Below, piece by piece: positions 54,072 through 62,257 of a DNA stretch of 64,000 nt. Numbering within the stretch: position 1 is the first letter of the stretch; every line of letters begins with the position of its first letter. The translations under genes were made by a program, and so were the position numbers. The notes under the pieces are model-generated. The model was given only the letters and a program-made list of their open reading frames with translations. It was not told where the DNA came from and made no database searches. The DNA is from Anaeroplasma bactoclasticum (GTDB lineage Bacteria; Bacillota_I; Bacilli_A; Acholeplasmatales; Anaeroplasmataceae): assembly GCF_003550015.1 (NCBI RefSeq), contig NZ_QXEV01000009.1, forward strand, positions 1 through 64,000, written 5' to 3'.

Positions 54072-54638
54072 ATGAAGGGAAATAAAGTTATTTTAATAGT
54101 ACAAGAAGTACTAATGTATGTTGCGCAAGCACCATACTTATTAGCACTTATATTTTTATTTGCAAATGTAGATGTAGAAGGTTTTGTAGGAATATCTTTA
54201 ATTGTAGGTATGATTTCTAATTTAGTGATATTCCCGGTTGTAATAGTAAATGCAATACTTGCCTTTATAGGAATATTTAAGGGATTAAAGAGCCCTATTA
54301 AAACAACAATGATTGTAAAATTATCTTTAATTCCATGGTATGTAGTTAATTTTATTTTAGGATTCTGCTTTTTCGCAGCAGCCTTAAATCCATTCTTACT
54401 TTGGAGTATTCCTTTAGTTATAGGAATTATGGTATGCACAACATTTATGTATATGATATCTACAAATTTCCAAGTTTATTCTTATGTTATAAATAAACTA
54501 ATAAGAAGAGAAATAAGGATAGATGCATTACTGGTTTGGTCTATTGTGTTATCTTTTATTTTCTGTTTAGATATTGTATCATCTATATTATTGTTTTATA
54601 GCGAAAACAAACTAAATAAGACAGAAGGAGAAGCTTAG
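54072..54638 (+). CDS. Multi-pass membrane protein of unknown function, 188 aa
   Basis: Five hydrophobic segments (about residues 5-27, 38-64, 77-100, 105-128, 150-174) with few charged loops. ATG 54072 is preferred over the in-frame TTG at 54057, because GGGGTG there is the SD and transcription starts near 54060. I do not recognise a family. It is a single-gene unit between the zinc operon and the sugar locus. Confidence 0.65.
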   Translation: MKGNKVILIVQEVLMYVAQAPYLLALIFLFANVDVEGFVGISLIVGMISNLVIFPVVIVNAILAFIGIFKGLKSPIKTTMIVKLSLIPWYVVNFILGFCFFAAALNPFLLWSIPLVIGIMVCTTFMYMISTNFQVYSYVINKLIRREIRIDALLVWSIVLSFIFCLDIVSSILLFYSENKLNKTEGEA

Positions 54639-54650
54639 TTCTCCTTTTTC
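54625..54650 (+). terminator. Rho-independent terminator
   Basis: AAGGAGAA / TTCTCCTT (54625-54632 with 54639-54646), 6-nt loop containing the stop codon, followed by a T-rich tail. Confidence 0.85.
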
Positions 54651-54737
54651 TTTTCGAAAATGTACAGTAACAATATTATTTAGTGTTACAAAAGTAGACA
54701 TTTTGTGTAATAAATAAAAAATTTCGTAAAAAAATCT

Positions 54738-54785
54738 AAAACGTTTAAGTAAATCGTTTACAATCATAAAATTTGGTGGTAAAAT
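54738..54785 (+). promoter_or_regulatory. Promoter and two AAACGTTT-type operators of the MsmK-like ATPase gene
   Basis: TTTACA (54757-54762), 17 bp, TAAAAT (54780-54785). Just upstream lies AAAACGTTTAA (54738-54748); overlapping the -35 is the dyad GTAAA-TCG-TTTAC (54749-54761). Both resemble the operators at the GH94 and LacI promoters and also catabolite-responsive (cre) sites. Confidence 0.7.
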
Positions 54786-54824
54786 ATGGACGATAGAGGC
54801 AAATTTTAACTTGGAGGAATTATA

Positions 54825-56075
54825 ATGGCAAGTTTGAGTTTGAAGCACATCTATAAGGTTTATGATAATGGATTTAAGGCAGTTAGTGACTTTTCCATGG
54901 AAATCATGGATAAAGAGTTCATTGTTTTCGTTGGACCTTCAGGATGTGGAAAGTCAACTACGCTAAGAATGATTGCAGGATTAGAAGAAATCACTGCAGG
55001 TGAGTTGTACATCGGTGATAAGGTTGTTAACAACTATGCACCAAAAGACAGAGATATCGCAATGGTATTCCAGAGTTATGCGCTATACCCACACATGACT
55101 GTGTATGATAACATTGCATATAGCTTAAAGATTAATAAGGTTCCTTGTGTTGTTTATGATGAGGAAAATCATGAGCCTGTGTTAGACGAAAATGGTAAAC
55201 CAAAGGTTGAAATTAGAAAGCTAACAGCACAAGAAATTGATGACAGAGTTAAAGAAGCTGCTGAATCATTAAATATTACAGAATATTTAGACCGTAAGCC
55301 TAAGGCTTTATCCGGTGGTCAGCGTCAAAGAGTTGCTTTAGGTAGAGCTATCGTTAGACATCCTAAGGTATTCTTATTAGACGAGCCACTTTCTAACTTG
55401 GATGCAAAGCTACGTGGTTCCATGAGAAGTGAGATCACTAAGCTTCATCAAAGATTACAGACTACATTCATTTATGTTACACATGACCAGGTAGAAGCCA
55501 TGACCATGGGTACAAGAATTGTAGTTATGAAGGATGGTTTAGTTCAGCAGATTGATACACCAAAGAATATTTACAATTATCCAGCGAATAAGTTTGTTGC
55601 CGGATTCATTGGTACCCCACAAATGAATTTCTATAATGCAGCATATGAAATTGGTCAGGATGATATTTACTTAAAGATGAGTTTTGGTAAGATTCGTCTA
55701 TTAAAGGAATTCTTACCAAAGATTAAGGACCGTGTTATCGCACCAGGTAGAATGGTTTGCGTTGGTATTCGTCCTGAAAGCATCTTCTTATATGACGAAA
55801 AGAAAAAGAATGACAAGGTTGATGTATTAGAGGCAAGGGTAACAGTAGTAGAGGCACTAGGCTCTGAGACCATTGTTTATGCAGATCTTGATAAGGAAAA
55901 CGAAGGTAGCATTACAGATAACTTAACAGAAGTTAGAATTAAGATGCTATCTAATTTTGAGGTTAAGGTTGGAGATATCGTTAAGGTAGGCTTCGATTTA
56001 ACTAAGATTCATCTATTTGATATTGATACTGAAGAGGCTGTTATTCAGCGTATTCCTGAAAAATTCTCTAATTAG
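54825..56075 (+). CDS. Sugar ABC transporter ATP-binding protein (MsmK/UgpC type), 416 aa, followed by an in-frame amber codon
   Basis: This is the shared ATPase type for carbohydrate ABC importers. Walker A GPSGCGKSTT (about 37-46), Q-loop MVFQSYALYPHMTVYDNIAY, an inserted segment of about 40 residues (VYDEENHEPVLDENGKPKVE), signature LSGGQRQRVALGRAI, Walker B VFLLDEPLSNLDAKLR and a regulatory TOBE domain to about residue 410 are present. It stops at TAG (56073-56075), near the normal end of MsmK. Yet the same frame stays open for another 235 residues of coding-like sequence. GGAGGAA precedes ATG 54825. Two operator-like sites lie at its promoter. Confidence 0.93.
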   Translation: MASLSLKHIYKVYDNGFKAVSDFSMEIMDKEFIVFVGPSGCGKSTTLRMIAGLEEITAGELYIGDKVVNNYAPKDRDIAMVFQSYALYPHMTVYDNIAYSLKINKVPCVVYDEENHEPVLDENGKPKVEIRKLTAQEIDDRVKEAAESLNITEYLDRKPKALSGGQRQRVALGRAIVRHPKVFLLDEPLSNLDAKLRGSMRSEITKLHQRLQTTFIYVTHDQVEAMTMGTRIVVMKDGLVQQIDTPKNIYNYPANKFVAGFIGTPQMNFYNAAYEIGQDDIYLKMSFGKIRLLKEFLPKIKDRVIAPGRMVCVGIRPESIFLYDEKKKNDKVDVLEARVTVVEALGSETIVYADLDKENEGSITDNLTEVRIKMLSNFEVKVGDIVKVGFDLTKIHLFDIDTEEAVIQRIPEKFSN

Positions 56076-56783
56076 GGAACTGTTAAGGATGGAGTATTAA
56101 ATATTTTTGATTCTGCTGTATTATTACCACCAGCAATCTTAAATGAAGCTAAGGATGGCAAGGTTAATGTTAATGTATTAACAAGTGCTGTTGTTTTAGG
56201 TAACCAATTTGAAGGTACAATTGAGAAGAAGGAAGTAGTAGATCAGGAGAATCTATATTGGGTTCGTAGTGGTAAGAATGTTGTATTCTTAAAGACTCCT
56301 ATGGATGTTGAACTTTCTGGCAAGGTATCTTATGATATTAAGCTTGCTCAGATGAAATTAACCGGCAAGGATTTTGAAATTCCAAGAATTAGCTTATTAA
56401 CTAAGCTAGATTGTACTGCAGAGCTTGTTACTAAGGATAGATTAGTATTTAAGAATGGTACAATGACATTTGAAGTTCCATTTGATCTTGCACAAAGATT
56501 ATTCAATACTAAGGGTAAAAAGTTATTAAAGACTCATTTATCCGTATTATTTAATACAGATAATGAAGGTGAAAATGAATTTGTTGCTGAAGTATTAGAT
56601 GTTAAAGACTATGGCAATGAAAAGTATGCTTATGTTAAGTATAATGGCCAGATGTTCTATGTAAAGGATAATGGTTATCATATTAGAGATGCTGTTAAGG
56701 TTAAATTAGACCTAGAAGATGCATTGATTGTTGATGAGGATAATAATATTATCTTAGCTGGTAAAGCACCAAGAATCCTATAA
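56076..56783 (+). pseudogene. Orphan in-frame C-terminal extension of the MsmK-like ATPase (235 codons after the amber stop)
   Basis: Directly after TAG 56073 the same frame runs GTVKDGVLNIFDSAVLLPPA and on to TAA at 56781 with no other stop. The product looks like beta-rich OB/TOBE-type modules: DENLYWV-like strands, VELSGKVSYDIKLAQMKLTG, and DAVKVKLDLEDALIVDEDNN near the end. The first ATG, at 56301, has no SD and lies mid-domain. Codon use matches its neighbours. I read it as the 3' part of a 652-residue ATPase split by one nonsense change, or expressed by readthrough. A separately translated gene is less likely. Confidence 0.65.
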
Positions 56784-56806
56784 AAAACCTAACCAAATGA
56801 AAGATT

Positions 56807-56841
56807 ACAGGAGAACTCCTATTTCTCCTGTTTTCTTTTTG
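56807..56841 (+). terminator. Rho-independent terminator after the ATPase extension
   Basis: ACAGGAGAA / TTCTCCTGT (56807-56815 with 56823-56831) followed by TTTCTTTTT. Its position after 56783, not after 56075, supports one transcript covering both parts. Confidence 0.85.
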
Positions 56842-56928
56842 TCCAAAATCTAGTAAAACCATCGATTTTTGCGCATAATTTGCAGTTTTATTATGCTTAG
56901 TCATGTTATTCAGGTAAGTAGAATAAGC

Positions 56929-56966
56929 AAAAAAAAGGAATCAATTTTCATGATTCCTTTTTCTTC
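56929..56966. terminator. Bidirectional terminator between the ATPase locus and GH94
   Basis: AAAGGAATCA / TGATTCCTTT (56934-56943 with 56951-56960), 7-nt loop, flanked by A-run on the left and T-rich sequence on the right; works for the minus-strand phosphorylase gene as well. Confidence 0.75.
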
Positions 56967-57004
56967 TTTAATTGTTATTCACTTAAAACAAAAACAAGGA
57001 GAGA

Positions 57005-57046
57005 CCTTCTGCTTGAAAAGTATGAGAGAGAGAGAACGGCAGAAGG
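57005..57046. repeat. 8-bp inverted repeat with purine-rich loop before the GH94 3' end
   Basis: CCTTCTGC (57005-57012) pairs with GCAGAAGG (57039-57046) around a 26-nt loop containing GAGAGAGAGAGA. It lies between the GH94 stop and the bidirectional terminator. A weak open frame crosses it but has no support as a gene. Confidence 0.45.
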
Positions 57047-57056
57047 ATATGAAAAA

Positions 57057-59480
57057 TTATAAGTCAATAACAACCTTAAGCTGAGTTTGAGTTTTGTCGA
57101 ATGGTACTACTTTTCCATCGACTGGTTTACCATTTACTACCATTTGATATTTGCCAGTGGCATTATTATTGATAGTAATATTATAAGTGATTCCTCTAAA
57201 TACTCTTTGAACCTCTGCATGCTTGATTTCCTTAGGAAGATGTGGATCTATCTTAAGTCCATCATAATCAGGAACAATACCTAAGATTGCTTGGCTAGCA
57301 GCTACCATTGTCCATGAAGCTGTACCTGTAAGCCAACTATTCTTAGCCTCACCATAATTTTTAGCATCTCTACCTGCGATAGTCTGGCTATAGCAGTAAG
57401 GCTCAGTTTTATGAATCTCAGAAACTTCCTCTAAATAAGCAGGGCAGTTTCTCTTATAAATATCAAACGCTCTTTCGTTGTTACCGATAACTGTATTTGC
57501 AATAACAATCCAAGGATTGTTGTGGCAGAATACAGAACCATTTTCTTTGTATCCCATTGGGTAACTTGATACTTCACCAAGCTCAATGTGATATTCTTTG
57601 TAGCAAGGATGTAGAATTTCTACACCATAATCATTAGTTAAGTGCTTTTCAACAGAATCTAGTGCCTTTTTACCGAAGTCTAAATCCTCACCGATTCTAG
57701 CCATTGTACAGAAGCCCTGTGGTTCAACGAAGATTTGACCATCCTCGCATTCATGGCTTCCGACTTTATTACAGAAGGCATCATATGCTCTAACGAACCA
57801 CTCGCCATCCCAACCATATTTAATAGTTGCTTCTTCAACAGCCTTAACTTCTTTTAATACAATATCTGCTTCATTCTTATGATTAGATCTTCTTAAGATT
57901 TCAGCAAATTCTTTTCCATATAATACATACATACCTGCGATGAATACACTTTCTGCTTTACCAGATTCAAAATTAGAAGCGGTCTGGAAAGATTCACCAG
58001 GTGTTTTAGAGAAACAATTTAAATTTAAACAGTCGTTCCAATCGGCTCTACCAATTAATGGTAATCCGTGAGGACCCTTGTGTGTTGTAATATAATTGAA
58101 GGATGCTCTTAAATGATCAAGTAATGGCTTTTCGCTACCTGCTTCATTATTGAAAGGAGTAGGAGTATCTAAGATTGTATAATCTCCTGTTTCCTTAATG
58201 TATTGGCTTACAGCAGCAATTAACCAAAGCGGATCATCATTGAATCCTCCACCGATATCTGCATTACCACGCTTAGTTAGTGGTTGATATTGGTGGTATG
58301 TTGAACCATCCTGGAACTGAATAGAAGCAATATCAATAATACGCTCCTTTGATTTTTCTGGGATTAGATGTAAGAAGCCTAATAAATCCTGGCAGCTATC
58401 TCTAAAGCCCATTCCGCGTCCTGTACCACTTTCGTAGTAGGATGCAGATCTTGACATATTAAATGTAACCATACATTGGTATTGGTTCCAAATATTAACC
58501 ATACGGTCAAACTTCTTATTGTCGGATTCTACATGTAATGTAGATAATAGATTAACCCACTTGTTCTTAAGAGCAGTAAATGCCTTTTCAACCTGAGCAG
58601 GAGTAGCATATTTTTCTTGTAATTCATATGCCTTTTCTTTATTGATTACGCCAGGTGCAGAGAATTTCTTATCATCTTCATTTTCAACATAACCAGTTTG
58701 GAAGATGATTGTTTTAGACTCGCCTGGTTTTAATTCAATTTTAAACATATGGCAGCCAATAGGTGCCCATCCAGAAGCCATACTATTATAAGATTTAGCT
58801 TCTAATACTGCATTTGGATCACACCAGGAATTATATAATCCCATAAATGTATCTAAATCAGAATCAAATCCATCGTGAGGAATATTTGTATGGAAGAAGG
58901 AGTAATGATTACGTCTTTCTCTATACTCTGTTTTATGGTAGATTGTCTTATCATCTACCTCAACCTCACCAATATTCCAGTTTCTCTGGAAGTTTGTACT
59001 ATCATCTACAGCATTCCATAAACACCATTCAACTACACCGTGAAGAGTTACATTTTTAACCTCATTACTATTATTAGTTAAGGTAATCTGATTAATCTCA
59101 CATAAATCATTTAATGGAACGAATGCTAATAGTTCACATTTTAAGTTGTTTTTTTCACTTTCAAAGATAGAATAGCCAAGTCCATGTCTGCACTTGTAGC
59201 TATCTAGCTTAGTTTTTAGTGGAAGGAATCCTGGATTCCAGATTGTTCCTCCATCATTAATATAATAATAACGTCCTCCATAGTCCCTAGGTACATTATT
59301 ATATCTAAATCGAGTAATACGCCTTAGCTTAGCGTCCCTGTAAAACATGTAGCCCCCACATGTGTTACTCATTAAGCTAAAAAACCCGTCTTGACCAAAA
59401 TAATTTATCCAAGGAAGAGGCGTATTATAATTTGTAATTACATATTCGTACAAATTATCATCGAAATGTCCAAATTTCAT
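57057..59480 (-). CDS. GH94 phosphorylase, probably cellobiose phosphorylase, 807 aa
   Basis: GH94 enzymes split beta-linked disaccharides with phosphate, giving glucose 1-phosphate and a sugar. The whole fold is present: N-terminal beta-sandwich (MKFGHFDDNLYEYVI), a helical (alpha/alpha)6 barrel and a C-terminal beta region. GRGMGFRDSCQDLLGFLH (354-371) and GRADWNDCLN (477-486) are diagnostic; Asp483 is the expected general acid. Length and motifs favour cellobiose over chitobiose phosphorylase, but the substrate is not certain. No signal peptide, so it acts inside on imported sugar. GAGAGGAT precedes the ATG. It is divergent from the LacI gene, with an operator between promoter and start. 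Confidence 0.9.
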   Translation of the reverse strand: MKFGHFDDNLYEYVITNYNTPLPWINYFGQDGFFSLMSNTCGGYMFYRDAKLRRITRFRYNNVPRDYGGRYYYINDGGTIWNPGFLPLKTKLDSYKCRHGLGYSIFESEKNNLKCELLAFVPLNDLCEINQITLTNNSNEVKNVTLHGVVEWCLWNAVDDSTNFQRNWNIGEVEVDDKTIYHKTEYRERRNHYSFFHTNIPHDGFDSDLDTFMGLYNSWCDPNAVLEAKSYNSMASGWAPIGCHMFKIELKPGESKTIIFQTGYVENEDDKKFSAPGVINKEKAYELQEKYATPAQVEKAFTALKNKWVNLLSTLHVESDNKKFDRMVNIWNQYQCMVTFNMSRSASYYESGTGRGMGFRDSCQDLLGFLHLIPEKSKERIIDIASIQFQDGSTYHQYQPLTKRGNADIGGGFNDDPLWLIAAVSQYIKETGDYTILDTPTPFNNEAGSEKPLLDHLRASFNYITTHKGPHGLPLIGRADWNDCLNLNCFSKTPGESFQTASNFESGKAESVFIAGMYVLYGKEFAEILRRSNHKNEADIVLKEVKAVEEATIKYGWDGEWFVRAYDAFCNKVGSHECEDGQIFVEPQGFCTMARIGEDLDFGKKALDSVEKHLTNDYGVEILHPCYKEYHIELGEVSSYPMGYKENGSVFCHNNPWIVIANTVIGNNERAFDIYKRNCPAYLEEVSEIHKTEPYCYSQTIAGRDAKNYGEAKNSWLTGTASWTMVAASQAILGIVPDYDGLKIDPHLPKEIKHAEVQRVFRGITYNITINNNATGKYQMVVNGKPVDGKVVPFDKTQTQLKVVIDL

Positions 59481-59506
59481 AACTATAATCCTCTCATTTG
59501 CTTACA

Positions 59507-59516
59507 TAAACGTTTA
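59507..59516 (-). promoter_or_regulatory. Operator in the GH94 leader
   Basis: TAAACGTTTA is a perfect palindrome about 12-20 nt downstream of the predicted GH94 transcription start. It matches the core found at the LacI and MsmK promoters and also fits the middle of a cre site. Confidence 0.7.
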
Positions 59517-59534
59517 CGGAAGCCTTTTTTCTTC

Positions 59535-59563
59535 ATTATATATAGGAAAATAATGGAAATCAA
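59535..59563 (-). promoter_or_regulatory. Promoter of GH94
   Basis: On the minus strand: TTGATT (59558-59563), 17 bp, TATAAT (59535-59540). Confidence 0.75.
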
Positions 59564-59631
59564 GGGAAAAATGCAAAAAGTTTCAAAAAATTAACGAAAA
59601 AAATAAAAAAAATTTATTTCAAAAAAAAGTA

Positions 59632-59678
59632 TTGACATTTTTAAAACGTTTACATATAATAGAGGTACGAAAACGTTT
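59632..59678 (+). promoter_or_regulatory. Promoter and two operators of the LacI gene
   Basis: TTGACA (59632-59637), 17 bp, TATAAT (59655-59660), close to consensus. One AAACGTTT core (59644-59651) lies between -35 and -10. A second (59671-59678) begins about 5 nt after the predicted start; centre spacing is 27 bp. This placement would block RNA polymerase, consistent with autorepression. Confidence 0.8.
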
Positions 59679-59708
59679 AAGAAGCCTTGAAAGAAGTGGG
59701 TGATTTTT

Positions 59709-60719
59709 ATGGTAAAGATTAAAGATATCGCCGAGCGATGTGGATTATCAATTGCCTCTGTTAGTAAAGCATTGCACGGTGAATCCGATCTAAATCCAGA
59801 AACGGCTAAGCGTATCCGCGAGATTGCAGCGGAAATGGGGTATATTCCGAATGCATCTGCGAGATTGCTTAAAACAAAAAGGAGTTATAACATTGGAGTT
59901 CTATTCGTAGACGAAACAAGTTCTGGTTTAGAGCATGAGTATTTCTCCGCTATCCTTAATAGTATAAAGGATGAAGCTGAGAAGCACGGATATGATATAA
60001 CATTCATCTCTCACCATTTTGGTCACGACCACTTAAGCTTCTATGAACATGCAAAGTACAGAAACATGGATGGAGTAATCATTGCTTCAGTAGATTTCAG
60101 GGATCCCGAGGTAGTACAGTTAGTGGACAGCGAAATTCCTACTGTGACGATTGATTATGAATTCAATGATGTAGCATCTGTAGTATCCGATAATGTGCAG
60201 GGAGTAAAAGATATAGTAAACTACCTTGCGGAAATGGGACATAAAAGAATCGCGTTTATTACAGGTGATGATACATCCGTTACACAAAAGCGTGTTGCAA
60301 GCTTCTATAAAACGTGTGCTGAAAATGCAATTGAAGTAAATGATGAATATGTAAAGAAAGGAAGGTATCACATACCGAAGATAAGTGGCGAAGCGACAAG
60401 AGAATTATTATCACTAAAGGAAAGACCAACAGTTATAATGTATCCAGATGATTACTCCTTACTTGGAGGTATTACGGAAATTGAAAAACATGGTTTAAGG
60501 ATTCCTGAGGATATAAGCATTGTTGGTTACGATGGAATTAAGCTTTCTCGGTTACTAAGACCTATAATTACAACATATGTTCAGAATTCTACTGAAAAAG
60601 GTATTACGGCAACGAAAAAACTTATTAGTTTAATTGAAAATCCAAAGATCACCTTAGCGGATAGAACTTTGGTAAGTGGGAGACTTCAACAGGGGGAAAC
60701 TGTTAGAAGTTTAAAGTAG
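59709..60719 (+). CDS. LacI/GalR-family transcription regulator, 336 aa
   Basis: The N-terminal HTH is VKIKDIAERCGLSIASVSKA with the hinge region NASARLLKTKRSYNIGVLF, typical of the family. The periplasmic-binding-protein-like sensor domain follows (VIIASVDFRD, IPTVTIDYEF, GHKRIAFITGDD, IVGYDGIKLS). Sensing of a sugar or phosphosugar linked to the GH94 pathway is likely. ATG 59709 is taken because AAGTGGGTG lies upstream; GTG 59700 falls within that SD. Binding sites of the usual LacI type (AAACGTTT) flank its own promoter. CcpA identity is unlikely from its local-operon setting. Confidence 0.95.
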   Translation: MVKIKDIAERCGLSIASVSKALHGESDLNPETAKRIREIAAEMGYIPNASARLLKTKRSYNIGVLFVDETSSGLEHEYFSAILNSIKDEAEKHGYDITFISHHFGHDHLSFYEHAKYRNMDGVIIASVDFRDPEVVQLVDSEIPTVTIDYEFNDVASVVSDNVQGVKDIVNYLAEMGHKRIAFITGDDTSVTQKRVASFYKTCAENAIEVNDEYVKKGRYHIPKISGEATRELLSLKERPTVIMYPDDYSLLGGITEIEKHGLRIPEDISIVGYDGIKLSRLLRPIITTYVQNSTEKGITATKKLISLIENPKITLADRTLVSGRLQQGETVRSLK

Positions 60720-60812
60720 TTTTGATAAGTAATGGTGTCGACCATTTAAAAAATCGACAAAAATATTAAATAAGGGAAAAGTAATAGTATTTGCTGAAAG
60801 GACAAAAAAATT

Positions 60813-62183
60813 ATGAAAAAGAGTATTTTAACTGGTGCTGCAGTAGCAGCTTTAGGGGGACTAGCATTATTTGGTCTTGCATCTTGTGGAGGTGACTCCA
60901 ACACAAAAACTGCTGAAAAGCAGGAAGAAGGTAAGGTTTTAAACGTTAGAGTTTGGAACGACGAATTCATTTCTAGATTTAGAGATTATTATCCTGAAAT
61001 TAAGTCAGAAGACAAGAAGAACGAAGAGTTCACATTAAAGAATGGAATTAAAGTTAAATTCCAGATGACTTCAAATCAGGGTGGCGCATATCAGCAGGCT
61101 CTAGACCAGGCATTAACTGCAACTAACGCAAAGGCAGACGATAAGGTAGATATGTTCTTATTCGAAGCTGACTATGCATTAAAGTATGTTAACTCAAAGT
61201 ATACATTAGATGTTAAGGAAGTTGGTTTAACTGATAATGATACAGCTGATATGTATGAATATACTAAGACTATCGCAAAGGATTCAAATGGTAAGTTAAA
61301 GGGTGTTTCTTGGCAGGTAACTCCAGGTCTATTCGCTTATAGAACTGATATTGCTGATGCAGTATTAGGAACTCATGATCCAGATGAGGTTCAGGCATTA
61401 GTTTCTGACTGGACTAAGTTTGATGGTGTAGCTAAGCAGATGAAGGATGCAGGTTACTGCATGTTATCTGGTTTTGATGATGCTTACCGTGTATTCTCTA
61501 ACAACGTTTCTGCTCCATTAGTAAACAAGGATAAGAAGATTGTTATTGATAATCAGCTAAAGGCTTGGATTAAGCAGACTAAGGAATATACAGATAAGGG
61601 TTATAACAACCAGACATCTTTATGGAGCAAGGATTGGAACGCTCAGCAGACAATTAATGGTAATACTTTCGGTTTCTTCTTCTCAACTTGGGGAATTAAC
61701 TTCACATTAGCTAATAATGCAGCAGTTAAGAATGACGCAGGTAAAAACCTAGAAGGAAAATATAGAGTATGCTACGGCCCAGCTTCTTATTACTGGGGAG
61801 GTACTTGGATTGCAGCTGCAGCTGGTACTGATAACAAGGCAACTATCGCTGATATCATGAAGAAGTTAACTTGTGATGCTACTATTGCAGAAAAGATTAC
61901 TCGTGATACTTTAGATTATACTAATAACCAGACAGCTATGAACAAGTTAGCTAATGATCCTGAATATGGTTCAGCATTCTTAGGTGGTCAGAACCACATT
62001 AAGTTATTCGCAGAAGCTGCACCAAAGATTAATATGGATAATGTATCTGCATATGACCAGACAATCAACGAAAAGCTTCAGGAAGCTATGAAGGATTACT
62101 TCGTTGGTACTGTAGATGAGGAAACAGCTTGGAACAATTTCTATACTAAGGTTCTAGCTGCTCATGCAGAATTATCTAGATAA
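60813..62183 (+). CDS. Sugar ABC transporter substrate-binding lipoprotein, 456 aa
   Basis: Signal peptide with lipobox LASC (Cys25). The mature part is a family 1 extracellular solute-binding protein: NVRVWNDEFISRF, DMFLFEADYALKYVNS, LKGVSWQVTPGLFAYRTDIA, GFFFSTWGINF and SYYWGGTWIAAAAGTDNK, whose tryptophans probably stack on sugar rings. It follows the LacI gene by 93 nt with no strong promoter of its own visible; a dyad ATGGT-GTCG-ACCAT (60731-60744) lies in the gap. AAAGGA precedes the ATG. Cello-oligosaccharides are the likely substrate from the GH94 context. Confidence 0.93.
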   Translation: MKKSILTGAAVAALGGLALFGLASCGGDSNTKTAEKQEEGKVLNVRVWNDEFISRFRDYYPEIKSEDKKNEEFTLKNGIKVKFQMTSNQGGAYQQALDQALTATNAKADDKVDMFLFEADYALKYVNSKYTLDVKEVGLTDNDTADMYEYTKTIAKDSNGKLKGVSWQVTPGLFAYRTDIADAVLGTHDPDEVQALVSDWTKFDGVAKQMKDAGYCMLSGFDDAYRVFSNNVSAPLVNKDKKIVIDNQLKAWIKQTKEYTDKGYNNQTSLWSKDWNAQQTINGNTFGFFFSTWGINFTLANNAAVKNDAGKNLEGKYRVCYGPASYYWGGTWIAAAAGTDNKATIADIMKKLTCDATIAEKITRDTLDYTNNQTAMNKLANDPEYGSAFLGGQNHIKLFAEAAPKINMDNVSAYDQTINEKLQEAMKDYFVGTVDEETAWNNFYTKVLAAHAELSR

Positions 62184-62207
62184 TTAGTTTTTACAAGCAT
62201 TAAAAAA

Positions 62208-62230
62208 GGGGCAGGCCTCGTGCCTGCCCT
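62208..62230 (+). promoter_or_regulatory. Intercistronic GC-rich hairpin
   Basis: GGGCAGGC / GCCTGCCC (62209-62216 with 62222-62229), 5-nt loop. It is followed by TAATTTAAAG, not a T-run, so it is probably an mRNA stabilising or partial-terminator element that keeps the binding protein at higher levels than the permeases. Confidence 0.65.
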
Positions 62231-62257
62231 AATTTAAAGTAGGGTTGGTGATTATGT

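Noticed and set aside
56073-56075. Genome-wide recoding of TAG to explain the split ATPase
   Set aside because: uvrA (6535-6537), lgt-ppaX (9737-9739) and the 295-aa membrane gene (47712-47714) end in TAG at normal ends.
56869-57084. Small plus-strand open frame between the ATPase locus and GH94
   Set aside because: It crosses the bidirectional terminator and the inverted repeat, has no SD, and runs into the GH94 3' end.
60731-60744. ATGGT-GTCG-ACCAT dyad as a LacI operator
   Set aside because: It differs from the AAACGTTT sites and has no promoter nearby; kept only as a note under the binding-protein gene.
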